Source: UBA7672 sp030824255 (lineage in GTDB: Bacteria; Pseudomonadota; Alphaproteobacteria; Caulobacterales; Hyphomonadaceae). Taken from it: a DNA stretch of 64,000 nt. Position numbers and translations under genes: made by a program. Of this stretch, positions 25,506 through 33,925 are shown in pieces. The number at the start of each line of letters is the position of its first letter. The first letter of the stretch is position 1. Location of the stretch: assembly GCA_942493305.1 (NCBI GenBank), contig OW818686.1, forward strand, positions 1,488,001-1,552,000. Reading direction: 5' to 3'. The notes under the pieces are model-generated. The model searched no databases, was not told the DNA's origin, and saw only the letters and a program-made list of their open reading frames with translations.

Positions 25506-25994
25506 ATGACCTGTAGTCGCATTCGCTGGATTCTGGCGGCATCGCTTCTGACATCGATACACGCTGTCGCCACGGCGCAGACCATCGATGCGCCGTTGGT
25601 GGCGCCCATGTCGTCAGAAGCGCAGCAGGCCGCGAAGGCGGTTGACGCCTTTCATGCCAAACTTTCTGGAGGTGATGGCGTCGCCGCCGCGGCGCTACTT
25701 GCTGACGATGCGCTGATCTTCGAGAGCGGCCATGCCGAACGGTCGCGGGCCGAGTACGCTTCGCATCATGCTGGCGCAGATGCCGCCTATGCAGCGGCTA
25801 TTCCATCAAGGCTCACGCATCGGGCCGGCTTTGTCGAGGGCGACACGGCCTGGATCGTCAGCGAAAGCCGCGCGACAGGAACGTACAAGGACAAGCCCGT
25901 TGATCGCGTGACCACCGAAACGATGATCCTGCGCAAGGCTGCCGAAGGCTGGCGCATCGCTCATATTCACTGGTCGTCGCGCGCCGCGAAGTAA
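25506..25994 (+). CDS. Secreted NTF2-like (SnoaL/DUF4440-type) protein
   Basis: The protein has 162 residues from the ATG at 25,506 (GGAG 6-7 nt upstream; a TTG four codons earlier is less likely). A signal peptide (RWILAASLLTSIHAVATAQT) is followed by an NTF2-like fold (AAKAVDAFHAKLSGGDGVAA, LLADDALIFESGHAERSRAE, final GWRIAHIHWSS). Proteins like this often follow copAB in copper islands, but no reaction is established. The conserved HIHWSS end and the E-G-H-A motif could bind metal (inference). It ends 7 nt before the stop of the convergent sigma gene. Confidence 0.75.
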   Translation: MTCSRIRWILAASLLTSIHAVATAQTIDAPLVAPMSSEAQQAAKAVDAFHAKLSGGDGVAAAALLADDALIFESGHAERSRAEYASHHAGADAAYAAAIPSRLTHRAGFVEGDTAWIVSESRATGTYKDKPVDRVTTETMILRKAAEGWRIAHIHWSSRAAK

Positions 25995-26001
25995 TTGCCT
26001 T

Positions 26002-26577
26002 TCAAGATTCATCGACATCAACGCCACCGGCCTTGAGGGCTTCTGCAAGCAGCTTGCGCGCGCGGTAGACGCGGGTTTCGACGGCCTTGGCCGAAATTCC
26101 GAGCGCCTCGCCAGCCGCCGCTTGAGACAAGCCTTCAAATGCCGTGAGGAGCAGAGGCTCCTTGAGCTGGCCAGGCAGTGCCGCGATCGCGCGGTCGAGA
26201 CGGGTCAGCGCGGCCTCATTGGCGTCGTCTGTGCTCGCTTCCGACGCCGCAGCGGTTTCATCAAGGGCTCGAGCACCATAGAAGAACCGCCGCACGACCC
26301 GGCGGCGTCCCCAGTCCCGGCACTTGTTGAGCGCGATCCGACGAAGCCATGTGGCTGCCGGACGCGACGGATCATATCGCCCGAGCGCCTGCCAGGCCGA
26401 AACGAAGGATTCCTGAAGGAGATCATACGCTTCATCTGCATCGCCGACATACCGGCGGATGAAGCGGTAGAGCGGTTCCTGGTGGCGCCGGACGATATGG
26501 TTGAAGGCGGAACGATCGCCCTTAAGGGCGCGCGCCGCCAGCATGGCGTCGCTATCATCCGGGTTGGCGCCGCTCAT
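26002..26577 (-). CDS. ECF sigma factor, CnrH-like
   Basis: The protein has 191 residues with sigma-70 region 2 (AFNHIVRRHQEPLYRFIRRY, YDLLQESFVSAWQALGRYDP) and region 4 (EPLLLTAFEGLSQAAAGEAL, SAKAVETRVYRARKLLAEAL). Its start overlaps the stop of the periplasmic sensor gene by 4 nt. The order anti-sigma, sensor, sigma equals cnrY-cnrX-cnrH of Cupriavidus, where metal binding in the periplasm frees the sigma factor. Here it is embedded in copper genes and may activate copAB or copCD (inference). Confidence 0.9.
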   Translation of the reverse strand: MSGANPDDSDAMLAARALKGDRSAFNHIVRRHQEPLYRFIRRYVGDADEAYDLLQESFVSAWQALGRYDPSRPAATWLRRIALNKCRDWGRRRVVRRFFYGARALDETAAASEASTDDANEAALTRLDRAIAALPGQLKEPLLLTAFEGLSQAAAGEALGISAKAVETRVYRARKLLAEALKAGGVDVDES

Positions 26578-27014
26578 TTGGCGTCGGCGGTCAACGCCTC
26601 GCCGATCCTGTCGTCGAACTGCCTGCGCTGTTCCGGGGTGAGCACTTTGCGCATGGCGAAGACGTGCGCGATTGTCTCCGTCTGAAGCGTGCCCATGGCA
26701 TCGTGAAAGTGATGCACGGCCGCCTCGACGGCTGGTCCTGCGGTCTCGCTTGCACGGATTGCGGCGGCCAGCTCAGCATTGGCCTCGCGCATCTCGCCTT
26801 CCAGCGCCAGACGACGGCCGGCGAAATCAGTCTCCAAGGCGTCGAGCGCCCGTTCCTGCTCGGGCGTCAGCGAAAGTTCATTGTGCACCATCGCGTGCAG
26901 GGACTGGTCGTGAGCCGGGGCGGTAAGCAACTGGTGCCCAAGCCACATGCCGCCGATGCCCGCCAAGAAGGCGAGAACAACAGTGATGATGGCGCTGCGA
27001 ACCGAAACCTTCAC
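26574..27014 (-). CDS. Periplasmic heavy-metal sensor, CnrX-like
   Basis: The protein has 146 residues starting at GTG (27,014), which overlaps the upstream TGA as GTGA; the longer open frame upstream is non-coding. An N-terminal membrane anchor (IITVVLAFLAGIGGMWLGHQ) is followed by a four-helix periplasmic domain. The CnrX ligand pattern is visible: SLHAMVHNELSL (His-x3-His), an acidic residue in EQERALDALETDF, and HVFAMRKVLTPEQ (His-x3-Met). In Cupriavidus this site binds Co or Ni and triggers release of the sigma factor. The metal sensed here is not known; location suggests copper. Confidence 0.87.
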   Translation of the reverse strand: MKVSVRSAIITVVLAFLAGIGGMWLGHQLLTAPAHDQSLHAMVHNELSLTPEQERALDALETDFAGRRLALEGEMREANAELAAAIRASETAGPAVEAAVHHFHDAMGTLQTETIAHVFAMRKVLTPEQRRQFDDRIGEALTADAK

Positions 27015-27286
27015 TCGGAAGGCTCCAGGAGGGTTGACGGCGCAAGACTGGACCAGGCGGAAAATGGGGATGTTGAGGGGGCCACAGCCGATGCCGTCGA
27101 GGCGCTGACGGCAGCGCCTCCCATGACCAGAAGGCCCATAACCGCCGCACGCAGCCGCCATGTCTGGCCGGTGATCGCCGCGCGCTCGGCCAGCGTCTCG
27201 TTGACCTCGACGGTAAGGCCGCCAAGATCACGGTCTGGGGGCTGCCGGTGCAATTCTGTCAGCAGGTGTTCAAGGTTAGGCGACAT
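27011..27286 (-). CDS. Membrane-anchored anti-sigma factor, CnrY-like
   Basis: The protein has 91 residues: a short cytoplasmic N-terminus (HLLTELHRQPPDRDLGGLTV), one membrane helix (LRAAVMGLLVMGGAAVSAST) and a short periplasmic tail. Size, topology and position at the head of a three-gene unit match CnrY/NccY, which hold the ECF sigma factor at the membrane. Sequence similarity alone would be too weak; the call rests on context and topology. Confidence 0.75.
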   Translation of the reverse strand: MSPNLEHLLTELHRQPPDRDLGGLTVEVNETLAERAAITGQTWRLRAAVMGLLVMGGAAVSASTASAVAPSTSPFSAWSSLAPSTLLEPSE

Positions 27287-27440
27287 GCCGATCTCCCAAT
27301 ACGTCCGTCCCTTCCAGTCTATACGCAGCGACGACCGAATTCACGCAGGGATTGGACAGCCTCTTGATTTCGAGCGGCCAGCGGCATGATCGAGATAGAT
27401 CCATGTGTGGCCCGCCTTGATGCGGATCGCTGCGCGCCAG

Positions 27441-28292
27441 TTATCCGGCGGGGGCGCCAATCGTGGTGGCCGCGGAGACAGCGATTATAGCCGCCGCAAA
27501 CAACGTCGCTTCGCACAGCAGCGCAACGCGTAGCCACTTCTTACCGGTGGCCGGAGCAGCTGCAACCTTTGCTGTGATGACCTGCTTGTTGAGCGCGCCA
27601 ACGCCTATCGCGATGATCCCAATCGCGAGTTTGGCGAGCAATAGAAGCCCGTAGGTTGTGACGAGAAGTTTCTCGCCCCCTTCGGTAAGCATCCACGCAA
27701 GCCAGATGCCCAAGGCGATCAAGACCGGGATGGCCGCGACGGCGATTGTGCTGAAACGGTGGAGACGGCTGGTAAGCCGAGCACTGTCCAGCGTTGAACC
27801 TGGATAAAGGCTGATCGGAGCAGCGACCCAGAAGCCCGCGATCAAGACATGCGCGGCGACCATTATGGGCGCAAGGCCGGGATCGGTCAGTCCCTGCGCA
27901 TGGCCCGTGAGGCCGAAGCCAACACTGAGCGCTGCTGCGCCGAGACCGGCGACGACCCGTGAGCCGAACCACACTCCGGCGATGGAGGCAACAGCGCCTA
28001 CAAGGATCGCGAGCGTCGAGTTGCCAAGAACCAACCACGCCAGCGGCATCAGTTCAGGGTCGAGGAAATTCCCACCATCCCCCATCTGCGCGACGAGGAT
28101 GCCAAGACGAACCGCTGTGAAGAAGGCCAGAGCGGCGCCGGTCAGGGCAATACGGGACCGCAGACCCCGAAATGAATCGCGCTCCAAGACGCCTGAAGCG
28201 GCATGGAGCGCGAAACCGATCGTCAGGAGCGAAAAAAGATTGAGACCGATCCGGTCAGCGAACTGCAGAAATGACAGTTCGTCCCCGATCAC
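27441..28292 (-). CDS. copD: Copper resistance protein CopD (inner membrane)
   Basis: The protein has 283 residues, GTG start, 4 nt after the copC stop. About eight hydrophobic helices are visible (for example IALTGAALAFFTAVRLGILV, LAILVGAVASIAGVWFGSRV, LIAGFWVAAPISLYPGSTLD, VAAIPVLIALGIWLAWMLTE). The CopD/PcoD fold and the pairing with copC are typical. CopCD are thought to carry copper across the inner membrane, perhaps to supply cuproproteins. The last 40 residues are less conserved. Confidence 0.9.
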   Translation of the reverse strand: MIGDELSFLQFADRIGLNLFSLLTIGFALHAASGVLERDSFRGLRSRIALTGAALAFFTAVRLGILVAQMGDGGNFLDPELMPLAWLVLGNSTLAILVGAVASIAGVWFGSRVVAGLGAAALSVGFGLTGHAQGLTDPGLAPIMVAAHVLIAGFWVAAPISLYPGSTLDSARLTSRLHRFSTIAVAAIPVLIALGIWLAWMLTEGGEKLLVTTYGLLLLAKLAIGIIAIGVGALNKQVITAKVAAAPATGKKWLRVALLCEATLFAAAIIAVSAATTIGAPAG

Positions 28293-28296
28293 GGTG

Positions 28297-28653
28297 CTAC
28301 TGGCCCGTTACCGTGAAACGCACGGCGCCTGGCATGGCATGGCCGTCCTTAGCCATCGATTTCCACGACAGCGTGTAAGAGCCTTTGGCGAGCGTCGGCA
28401 GCGGGACTATGAACTCCTTGCCCATCGTCTTTGAAGGCTTAAAATCGACCGCGATCATCTTCTTGTCCGCCGTCATCAGCATGAGGCTGGTGATGGCGCT
28501 CTCGTGCTGGAATGTCACTTTGAATTCGGCCGGTGCCTGCACCAGGCTGGCCTTGTCGTGGATGCTGGTTTCCATCATGCCGCCGTGGGCGAAGGCGGGC
28601 GATGCGCCCAGAAGAGCCGCCGCCAGCATGAGAGTCAGAAGCTTGTTTTTCAT
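28297..28653 (-). CDS. copC: Periplasmic copper-binding protein CopC
   Basis: The protein has 118 residues, with a signal peptide (LLTLMLAAALLGASPAFA) and a mature N-terminal His (HGGMMETS), as in Cu(II)-binding CopC proteins. The beta-sandwich ends in the family box KDGHAMPGAVRFTV. Internal methionines (SLMLMTADKKM) could form a Cu(I) site. It delivers or buffers copper for CopD, whose gene follows 4 nt later. Confidence 0.93.
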   Translation of the reverse strand: MKNKLLTLMLAAALLGASPAFAHGGMMETSIHDKASLVQAPAEFKVTFQHESAITSLMLMTADKKMIAVDFKPSKTMGKEFIVPLPTLAKGSYTLSWKSMAKDGHAMPGAVRFTVTGQ

Positions 28654-28737
28654 AGGATGCTCGTTGATCTAGCCGCAGATTTTGTGCGGCGGGGAGGGGG
28701 TCATACATAATACGCAGCTTATGGGCGGAACCCTCAC

Positions 28738-31245
28738 CTAGGGCTTCGCCCCGGGAACACTAGTGGGAGCTGGCGCCAGTTGGGTTTGGGGCGCAAGCGT
28801 AGGCTTCGGATGCGGTCCGGGCGCCTCGCTTGGCGGCGTGGCCCCCAGCCGCAGCGAGTTCACGATTACCGATACCGAGGACAACGCCATGGCGAGCGCC
28901 GCGATCATTGGGGACAGCAGCTGACCCGTGATCGGATAAAGGAGGCCAGCGGCAACAGGGATCCCGAGGGCATTGTAGCCGAACGCAAAAACCAGATTCT
29001 GCCGGATGTTCGCCATTGTCGCGCGCGACACAGCCCGGCCTTTCACAACCCCGCTGAGATCGCCCCGGAGCAATGTGACGCCAGCGCTTTCGATGGCGAC
29101 ATCCGTGCCGGTGCCCATGGCGATCCCAACATCAGCTGCCGCAAGCGCGGGCGCGTCGTTGACGCCGTCTCCTGCCATCGCAACGATGCGGCCTTCTCGC
29201 TTGAGTCGCTCGACGATCCGCGATTTGTCTTCAGGCAGGACTTCTGCCTCGACATTCGTGATGCCCAGTGTCCGACCGACAGCCTCCGCCGTCGTGCGAT
29301 TGTCTCCGGTCAACATGACCAGTTCGATGCCCTGGCTGCGCAGCGCCTTGAGCGATTCAGGCGTCGTCGCCTTGATCCGGTCAGCAATGCCCAGAACACC
29401 AGCCAGTCCGCCCTCGATGGCAACAAAGATGGCCGTGACGCCATCCGCGCGCAGGCGTTCTGCTTCGGAGCGAAGAGATGATGTCGCGATGCCGAGTTCA
29501 TCCAGATAGCGTTCGGCGCCAAGCGCGACGGTCTTGCCTTCGACTTTGCCGATGACGCCCTTGCCTGTCGGCGAGTCGAACTCGGTCGGTTCGACCAGGG
29601 AGATGCCACGTTCCTTCGCAGCTGCCACCACGGCAAGCGCCAGTGGATGCTCGCTGCGCTGCTCGAGACTTGCTGCAGCGTGCAGGAGGTCAGCTTCCAC
29701 TAACCCCGCAACAGTCTTGATTGCAACGACGCCGGGCTTGCCCTCGGTCAGCGTGCCCGTCTTGTCCAGGACCAGCGTGTTGACCTTTTCAAAGCGCTCC
29801 AGCGCTTCGGCGTTGCGGATCAGGACGCCCTGACGTGCTGCCCGACCGACGCCCGCCATGATCGACATGGGGGTGGCGAGGCCAAGCGCACACGGACATG
29901 CGATGATCAGGACGGAGACGGCAGCTATCAGTCCATAGGTGAAAGAGGGCTGCGGCCCGAACACCCACCAGCCAATGAACGCAAGGACGGCGATAGCGAT
30001 CACAGCTGGCACAAACCAGCCTGATACCTTGTCCGCGAGGCGCTGGATCGGCGCGCGGCTACGCTGCGCGTCAGCAACCAACTGCACGATCTGCGACAGC
30101 ATCGTGTCGCGGCCTACGCGTTTTGCTTCGATGACGAGAGCGCCGGTTTGATTGAGGGTCCCGGCAATGACGGCGTCACCGACGCCCCGCGTGACGGGCA
30201 TGGATTCGCCGGTCACCATGGACTCATCGACCGTCGAGCGCCCGTCGATGACAACGCCGTCGACCGGCGTCTTCTCGCCCGGACGGACACGCAACCGATC
30301 GCCGACCATGATTGCATCAAGCGGTACTTCGGCTTCATCGCCATCGCTGATGCGCCGTGCGGTCTTGGGAGCAAGGTCAAGCAGGGCGCGAATGGCCCCG
30401 CCCGTGCGCTCGCGAGCGCCTAGCTCCAGAACCTGCCCGAGTAGCACAAGCACTATAATGACGGCAGCCGCTTCAAAGTAGACAGAGACATCGCCGTGGG
30501 GGCCGCGGAATTCTGGCGGAAAGGCCGACGGGAAGAGCAGGGCGACCACGCTGTAAGTCCATGCCACGCCCGTGCCGAGCGCAATCAGCGTGAACATGTT
30601 GAGGCTACGGTTGACGAGCGAAGCATAACCCCGCTCGAAGAACGGCCAACCTGCCCAAAGGACTACCGGTGTCGCGAGGCCAAACTGGATCCACGCATTG
30701 ATATTCGGAGGTACAAGAGCATCGACGTTGAATAAGTGACGGCCCATTTCCAGCACGAGAACTGGTAGTGCGAGCGCAAGACCCACCCAGAAGCGACGCG
30801 ACATGTCGGCGAGCTCGGGGTTCGGCCCTGCTTCGGCCGTCGGCATCATCGGCTCGAGCGCCATTCCGCAGATCGGGCAGGAGCCCGGGCCATCCCGCAC
30901 AATCTCCGGATGCATTGGGCAGGTCCATTTCGCGCCGGCAGGAGCGGGAATTGCCGCAGGTGTCAGGGACGGCGTGTGTGAATGCTGGTGGTGATGACGG
31001 CTCCCAGCATCCTGACCGCCAACGTGTGCATCCTTGGAGCCATCTGCGGAGCAGCAGCTGTGTTCGGATTTGGTGGCCGGCTTCAGATATCGACCAGACT
31101 CGGCCTGGAACTTCGTCTTGCAGCCCGCGCTGCAAAACAACACCTCGTGGCCGTCATGCGTTGTGCGATGGGGCGTATCCGCCTTCACCGTCATACCGCA
31201 GACCGGATCCTTGAGTTCGTTTCCTTCAGGGTGGGTATGCGCCAT
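28738..31245 (-). CDS. Cu(I)-exporting P1B-1 ATPase with YHS and zinc-ribbon-like N-terminus
   Basis: The protein has 835 residues. The N-terminus carries a YHS domain (DPVCGMTVKADTPHRTTHDG then HEVLFCSAGCKTKF), a His-rich linker (HHHQHSHTP) and a heavy-metal-binding ribbon (WTCPMHPEIVRDGPGSCPIC). The ATPase core has the Cu(I) signature ACPCALGLATP, the phosphorylation site DKTGTLTEG, the TGES box and GDGVNDAPA. It pumps cytoplasmic Cu(I)/Ag(I) to the periplasm for CopA and CopB. It diverges from the csoR gene, and CsoR-type operators lie between them. Such ATPases are called CopA, CopF or ActP; no symbol is given to avoid confusion with the oxidase. Confidence 0.95.
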   Translation of the reverse strand: MAHTHPEGNELKDPVCGMTVKADTPHRTTHDGHEVLFCSAGCKTKFQAESGRYLKPATKSEHSCCSADGSKDAHVGGQDAGSRHHHQHSHTPSLTPAAIPAPAGAKWTCPMHPEIVRDGPGSCPICGMALEPMMPTAEAGPNPELADMSRRFWVGLALALPVLVLEMGRHLFNVDALVPPNINAWIQFGLATPVVLWAGWPFFERGYASLVNRSLNMFTLIALGTGVAWTYSVVALLFPSAFPPEFRGPHGDVSVYFEAAAVIIVLVLLGQVLELGARERTGGAIRALLDLAPKTARRISDGDEAEVPLDAIMVGDRLRVRPGEKTPVDGVVIDGRSTVDESMVTGESMPVTRGVGDAVIAGTLNQTGALVIEAKRVGRDTMLSQIVQLVADAQRSRAPIQRLADKVSGWFVPAVIAIAVLAFIGWWVFGPQPSFTYGLIAAVSVLIIACPCALGLATPMSIMAGVGRAARQGVLIRNAEALERFEKVNTLVLDKTGTLTEGKPGVVAIKTVAGLVEADLLHAAASLEQRSEHPLALAVVAAAKERGISLVEPTEFDSPTGKGVIGKVEGKTVALGAERYLDELGIATSSLRSEAERLRADGVTAIFVAIEGGLAGVLGIADRIKATTPESLKALRSQGIELVMLTGDNRTTAEAVGRTLGITNVEAEVLPEDKSRIVERLKREGRIVAMAGDGVNDAPALAAADVGIAMGTGTDVAIESAGVTLLRGDLSGVVKGRAVSRATMANIRQNLVFAFGYNALGIPVAAGLLYPITGQLLSPMIAALAMALSSVSVIVNSLRLGATPPSEAPGPHPKPTLAPQTQLAPAPTSVPGAKP

Positions 31246-31276
31246 CGCGCCCTCCGGGCTTGCATTTGTTCTTCAG

Positions 31277-31320
31277 CGTATATACCCTATGGGGGTATCA
31301 AATCAAGTACCCGGGAGGGG
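31277..31320. promoter_or_regulatory. Candidate CsoR operators
   Basis: Two G/C-tract dyads of the CsoR/RcnR type lie in the 78-nt gap between the ATPase gene and csoR: TATACCCTATGGGGGTAT and, about 10 nt on, GTACCCGGGAGGGGTATA, which runs into the csoR start. CsoR represses until Cu(I) binds. One site may serve each gene, or the pair may be bound cooperatively. Confidence 0.65.
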
Positions 31321-31323
31321 TAT

Positions 31324-31590
31324 ATGGAAAAATCGGTTTCTGAGAAGGTTCTGAAGAATCTGAACCGGGTCGAAGGGCAGGTTCGGGGCATCGCCAAAAT
31401 GGTCGAAGAGGACCGCTACTGCATTGATGTGGTGACGCAGATCGAAGCGGCCCGTGCTGCGCTCGCGCGCATCGAAAGCGACCTGTTGCGGCAACACCTT
31501 GGCCATTGCGTGCACCGCGCTATGAACTCGAAGAACGCTTCAGAGCAGGAAAAGGTCATCGAAGAACTCGTCGGCGTCTTCCGGCGCTGA
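31324..31590 (+). CDS. csoR: Copper-sensing repressor CsoR
   Basis: The protein has 88 residues and an all-helical FrmR/CsoR/RcnR fold (KVLKNLNRVEGQVRGIAKMV). The Cu(I) ligand pattern Cys-His-Cys is present as C33, H58 and C62, with the same spacings as in known CsoR proteins. The longer upstream frame overlaps the ATPase gene and is discarded. AGGGG just before the ATG may be both ribosome site and operator. It most likely represses itself and the divergent Cu(I) ATPase. Confidence 0.9.
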   Translation: MEKSVSEKVLKNLNRVEGQVRGIAKMVEEDRYCIDVVTQIEAARAALARIESDLLRQHLGHCVHRAMNSKNASEQEKVIEELVGVFRR

Positions 31591-31704
31591 CACCTTCGCA
31601 CCCGATGCCGTCGAAATCATAAATCGTTGGTCGGCTGTCCGCGCGGCGCCCGGAATCGTCGTCCGGCTGTAGTCTCAGCCAAAACGTCCACCGAGATCGG
31701 CAGC

Positions 31705-33105
31705 TCAAAGAAAATACACAGGGGCGAAACCGCCGCCTTCAGTGCGGAAATTTGTCGTTTGGCCTTGGTAGAGTCGAGCCGCCGCCAACAGCAGCTTTCC
31801 CTCATAGGTATAGAGGCGCACGTCGATCTTTCTTGGCAGCGGCGCATCGCCGATCTTCACGAGGCGTTCGGTGGGTGGGGCGATGTCCTGTGCGATGTAC
31901 TCGGAGACGAGTATCTCGGACCAAACCGATTTCGTCAGCTTGTCGCCGCGATAGACCGCTTTGCCCCCGTGGCCCGCAACCGGTTTGAAGAACAAACCTT
32001 TGCGCTGGGACCATAGTTGCCCAGCGTTGTCGTGTGTGACGTGAATCGCCTTGGGAATAGATGCCAGCGTCTGGATGGCATCAGGCGCAACGGCCCAGCC
32101 GCGCAATTGGTCCACATCCGATAGTAGCACCAGATTTCGCTTGTCGGCGAACAGTGCGTGCGTGCGGGGGTTGGGCGTCACCACGACAGCGCCATCAAGA
32201 TAGGCATCGCGCAGTGTCTTGTGGCGCTCCTCGGTGAGTGAGAAATCAACCAGGCGATTGTAGACAAGATCCACGACGGTTTCGCCTGCACGAAGCTTTC
32301 CACCCACGTAGGAAAGTTCTGCTGGATCGGCTATTATGGTCGAGACACCCTCAGCTTCAAGCAGCTGCCGGGCCAGCAGGAACTCGGGATAGAGATACTG
32401 CGCCGTTGGCGCATCATCGATGATCGCGACGGTCTGGGGCCGCCCCGCGCCACGCTGCCGCCGCCACTCGCTCTCAAACATCGTGACCACGGCCTCGTCA
32501 AACCCTCCCACGGTCGTACCCTTCTTGAGCGGTTCGACTATGTCGCAACAGGCCAGCTGCGCACGCGCACTGAAGGCATTCAAAAAAGCGCCGCCGGCGT
32601 TCGTGTTGATTTCGATGAGGCGAGGCGCCTCTGAACCAAGATGAAAATCGTATCCCATGAATGCGCCGGCCGGACCAAAATCGCGCAGCGCAATATCAGG
32701 CGCCCACTTCAATACGGCATCGATGTAGGCGGGGAGCCGGGCGGTTTTCTCGATCGCGAGCACGATTGCCAGCATCGCGTCACGATCGGACTCCGGCAGG
32801 AACACCGGCACATTCGCGAACAGATGAGGCCGGCTCACAATATGGGTCGCGTAAAAATCAGGAACAGCAGCAACCGCCTGCATCGCCGTTGCCAAAGCGT
32901 GGCGGTCGAGCGTGATGCAGAAGCAGCTGCGATTCAACTCGTTTGCAAGTTCTCGCGCGCGAGCGACGGAGTCGCCCGGCGGGCAGCCGGTGGATTGGCA
33001 CGAAATAGGGGGGACGCTGTCAGTCAAGTCGCGCGCCCTCCTGTGCGGTGAATAACGCCTACAAGATTGTGTCGCGTCAAAGACCGTGAGCTTGATCCAA
33101 CGCAA
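31705..33105 (-). CDS. ATP-grasp-like protein of unknown function in the copper island
   Basis: The protein has 466 residues with no signal peptide. The C-terminal half looks like an ATP-grasp enzyme: GLFFKPVAGHGGKAVYRGDK (lysine and glycine loop), then DVRLYTYEGKLLLAAARLYQ and GQTTNFRTEGGGFAPVYF at the very end. An earlier segment LIEINTNAGGAFLNAF resembles the metal/ATP-binding E-x-N box. Such enzymes join a carboxylate to an amine or thiol, as in glutathione or peptide synthesis. A product that binds or buffers metal would suit the setting (inference only). The first 30 residues are poor in family character, so the true start may lie inside, for example at a TTG near 33,027. Confidence 0.65.
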   Translation of the reverse strand: MRWIKLTVFDATQSCRRYSPHRRARDLTDSVPPISCQSTGCPPGDSVARARELANELNRSCFCITLDRHALATAMQAVAAVPDFYATHIVSRPHLFANVPVFLPESDRDAMLAIVLAIEKTARLPAYIDAVLKWAPDIALRDFGPAGAFMGYDFHLGSEAPRLIEINTNAGGAFLNAFSARAQLACCDIVEPLKKGTTVGGFDEAVVTMFESEWRRQRGAGRPQTVAIIDDAPTAQYLYPEFLLARQLLEAEGVSTIIADPAELSYVGGKLRAGETVVDLVYNRLVDFSLTEERHKTLRDAYLDGAVVVTPNPRTHALFADKRNLVLLSDVDQLRGWAVAPDAIQTLASIPKAIHVTHDNAGQLWSQRKGLFFKPVAGHGGKAVYRGDKLTKSVWSEILVSEYIAQDIAPPTERLVKIGDAPLPRKIDVRLYTYEGKLLLAAARLYQGQTTNFRTEGGGFAPVYFL

Positions 33106-33242
33106 GACATTGTCCAGCTCTTATTGCGCATGCTTCGCCATAGCTTGCTTGGAGCAGCACCAGAGGTTCGGACGCCACGATGTGCCTCATTTCAGGCGTT
33201 CTGTACTTGCCCACCCACCGGCGGACCTAAGGGAGAATAACC

Positions 33243-33572
33243 ATGATTTCGTCAAAACGTGCTGCATTCGCAATCGCCGCGATTGCCTTCGCTGCTGCAG
33301 GCTGCGCTCAAGCTCCAGCGCCGCGAGCCGACATGAAGATGGCCGACGCGGATCACATGATGATGCAATCGTGCATGTCCATGTCGCACGAAGACATGAT
33401 GAAGAGCCCCGGTTGCACCAGCATGATGACCAGCATGAAAATGTCGGAAGCGGACATGACGGTCATGATGGCGTGTCACAAGATGCCTCATGCAGAGATG
33501 ACGAAAAACGAACGCTGCGCGTCGATGATGAAAATGCATTCGGGCATGATGAGCATGAAGACGCCGAGCTGA
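33243..33572 (+). CDS. Met/His/Cys-rich lipoprotein, probable copper-binding
   Basis: The protein has 109 residues with a lipoprotein signal (AAFAIAAIAFAAAGC, lipid on Cys21). The mature 88 residues hold about 24 Met, 5 His and 4 further Cys in short repeats such as HMMMQSCMSMSHEDMM and SMMTSMKMSEADMTVMMACH. Methionine-rich periplasmic proteins bind Cu(I)/Ag(I). It is probably a surface or periplasmic copper sponge (inference). GGGAG lies 7 nt upstream of the ATG. Family unknown. Confidence 0.75.
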   Translation: MISSKRAAFAIAAIAFAAAGCAQAPAPRADMKMADADHMMMQSCMSMSHEDMMKSPGCTSMMTSMKMSEADMTVMMACHKMPHAEMTKNERCASMMKMHSGMMSMKTPS

Positions 33573-33925
33573 CGTATCAACGAACGCGCAACTTGTCCGG
33601 GAGCCGGCCGCCGCAAGTCCGAAGCTTTAACTACGGAGGTTGCTCATCTTCCGGACATAGTTGGCATGCTGGAGAAGCGCTTACCCAGGCCTAATTTGTG
33701 ATCTCGCCAATCCGGCCTGAACCCCGAAGATCACGAACGACGCTTATTGGGCGACGTCTTGCCTGATCAACAGTGCAGAAGCGACCGGCAATTCACGCGC
33801 GACCCGGCCATCGGTAACATCATCGGACGGGCGTGAAGTTGTGGGGCCCTAAGCTGTCATTCATCCGGTCCGCTTCGCCTCGTATGGTCACGCAGTGCGA
33901 CATAGACTTAGCAAGCCTGAGGCGC
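33573..33925. other. Intergenic region between the copper and zinc/cobalt modules
   Basis: These 353 bases hold no convincing gene, hairpin with T tract, or repeat. Open frames here are short and lack ribosome sites. It marks the junction between the Met-rich lipoprotein gene and the 3' end of the Fur-type regulator. Confidence 0.4.

Noticed and set aside
24432..25562. 376-codon open frame opposite copB
   Set aside because: Antisense to a well-supported gene and low complexity.
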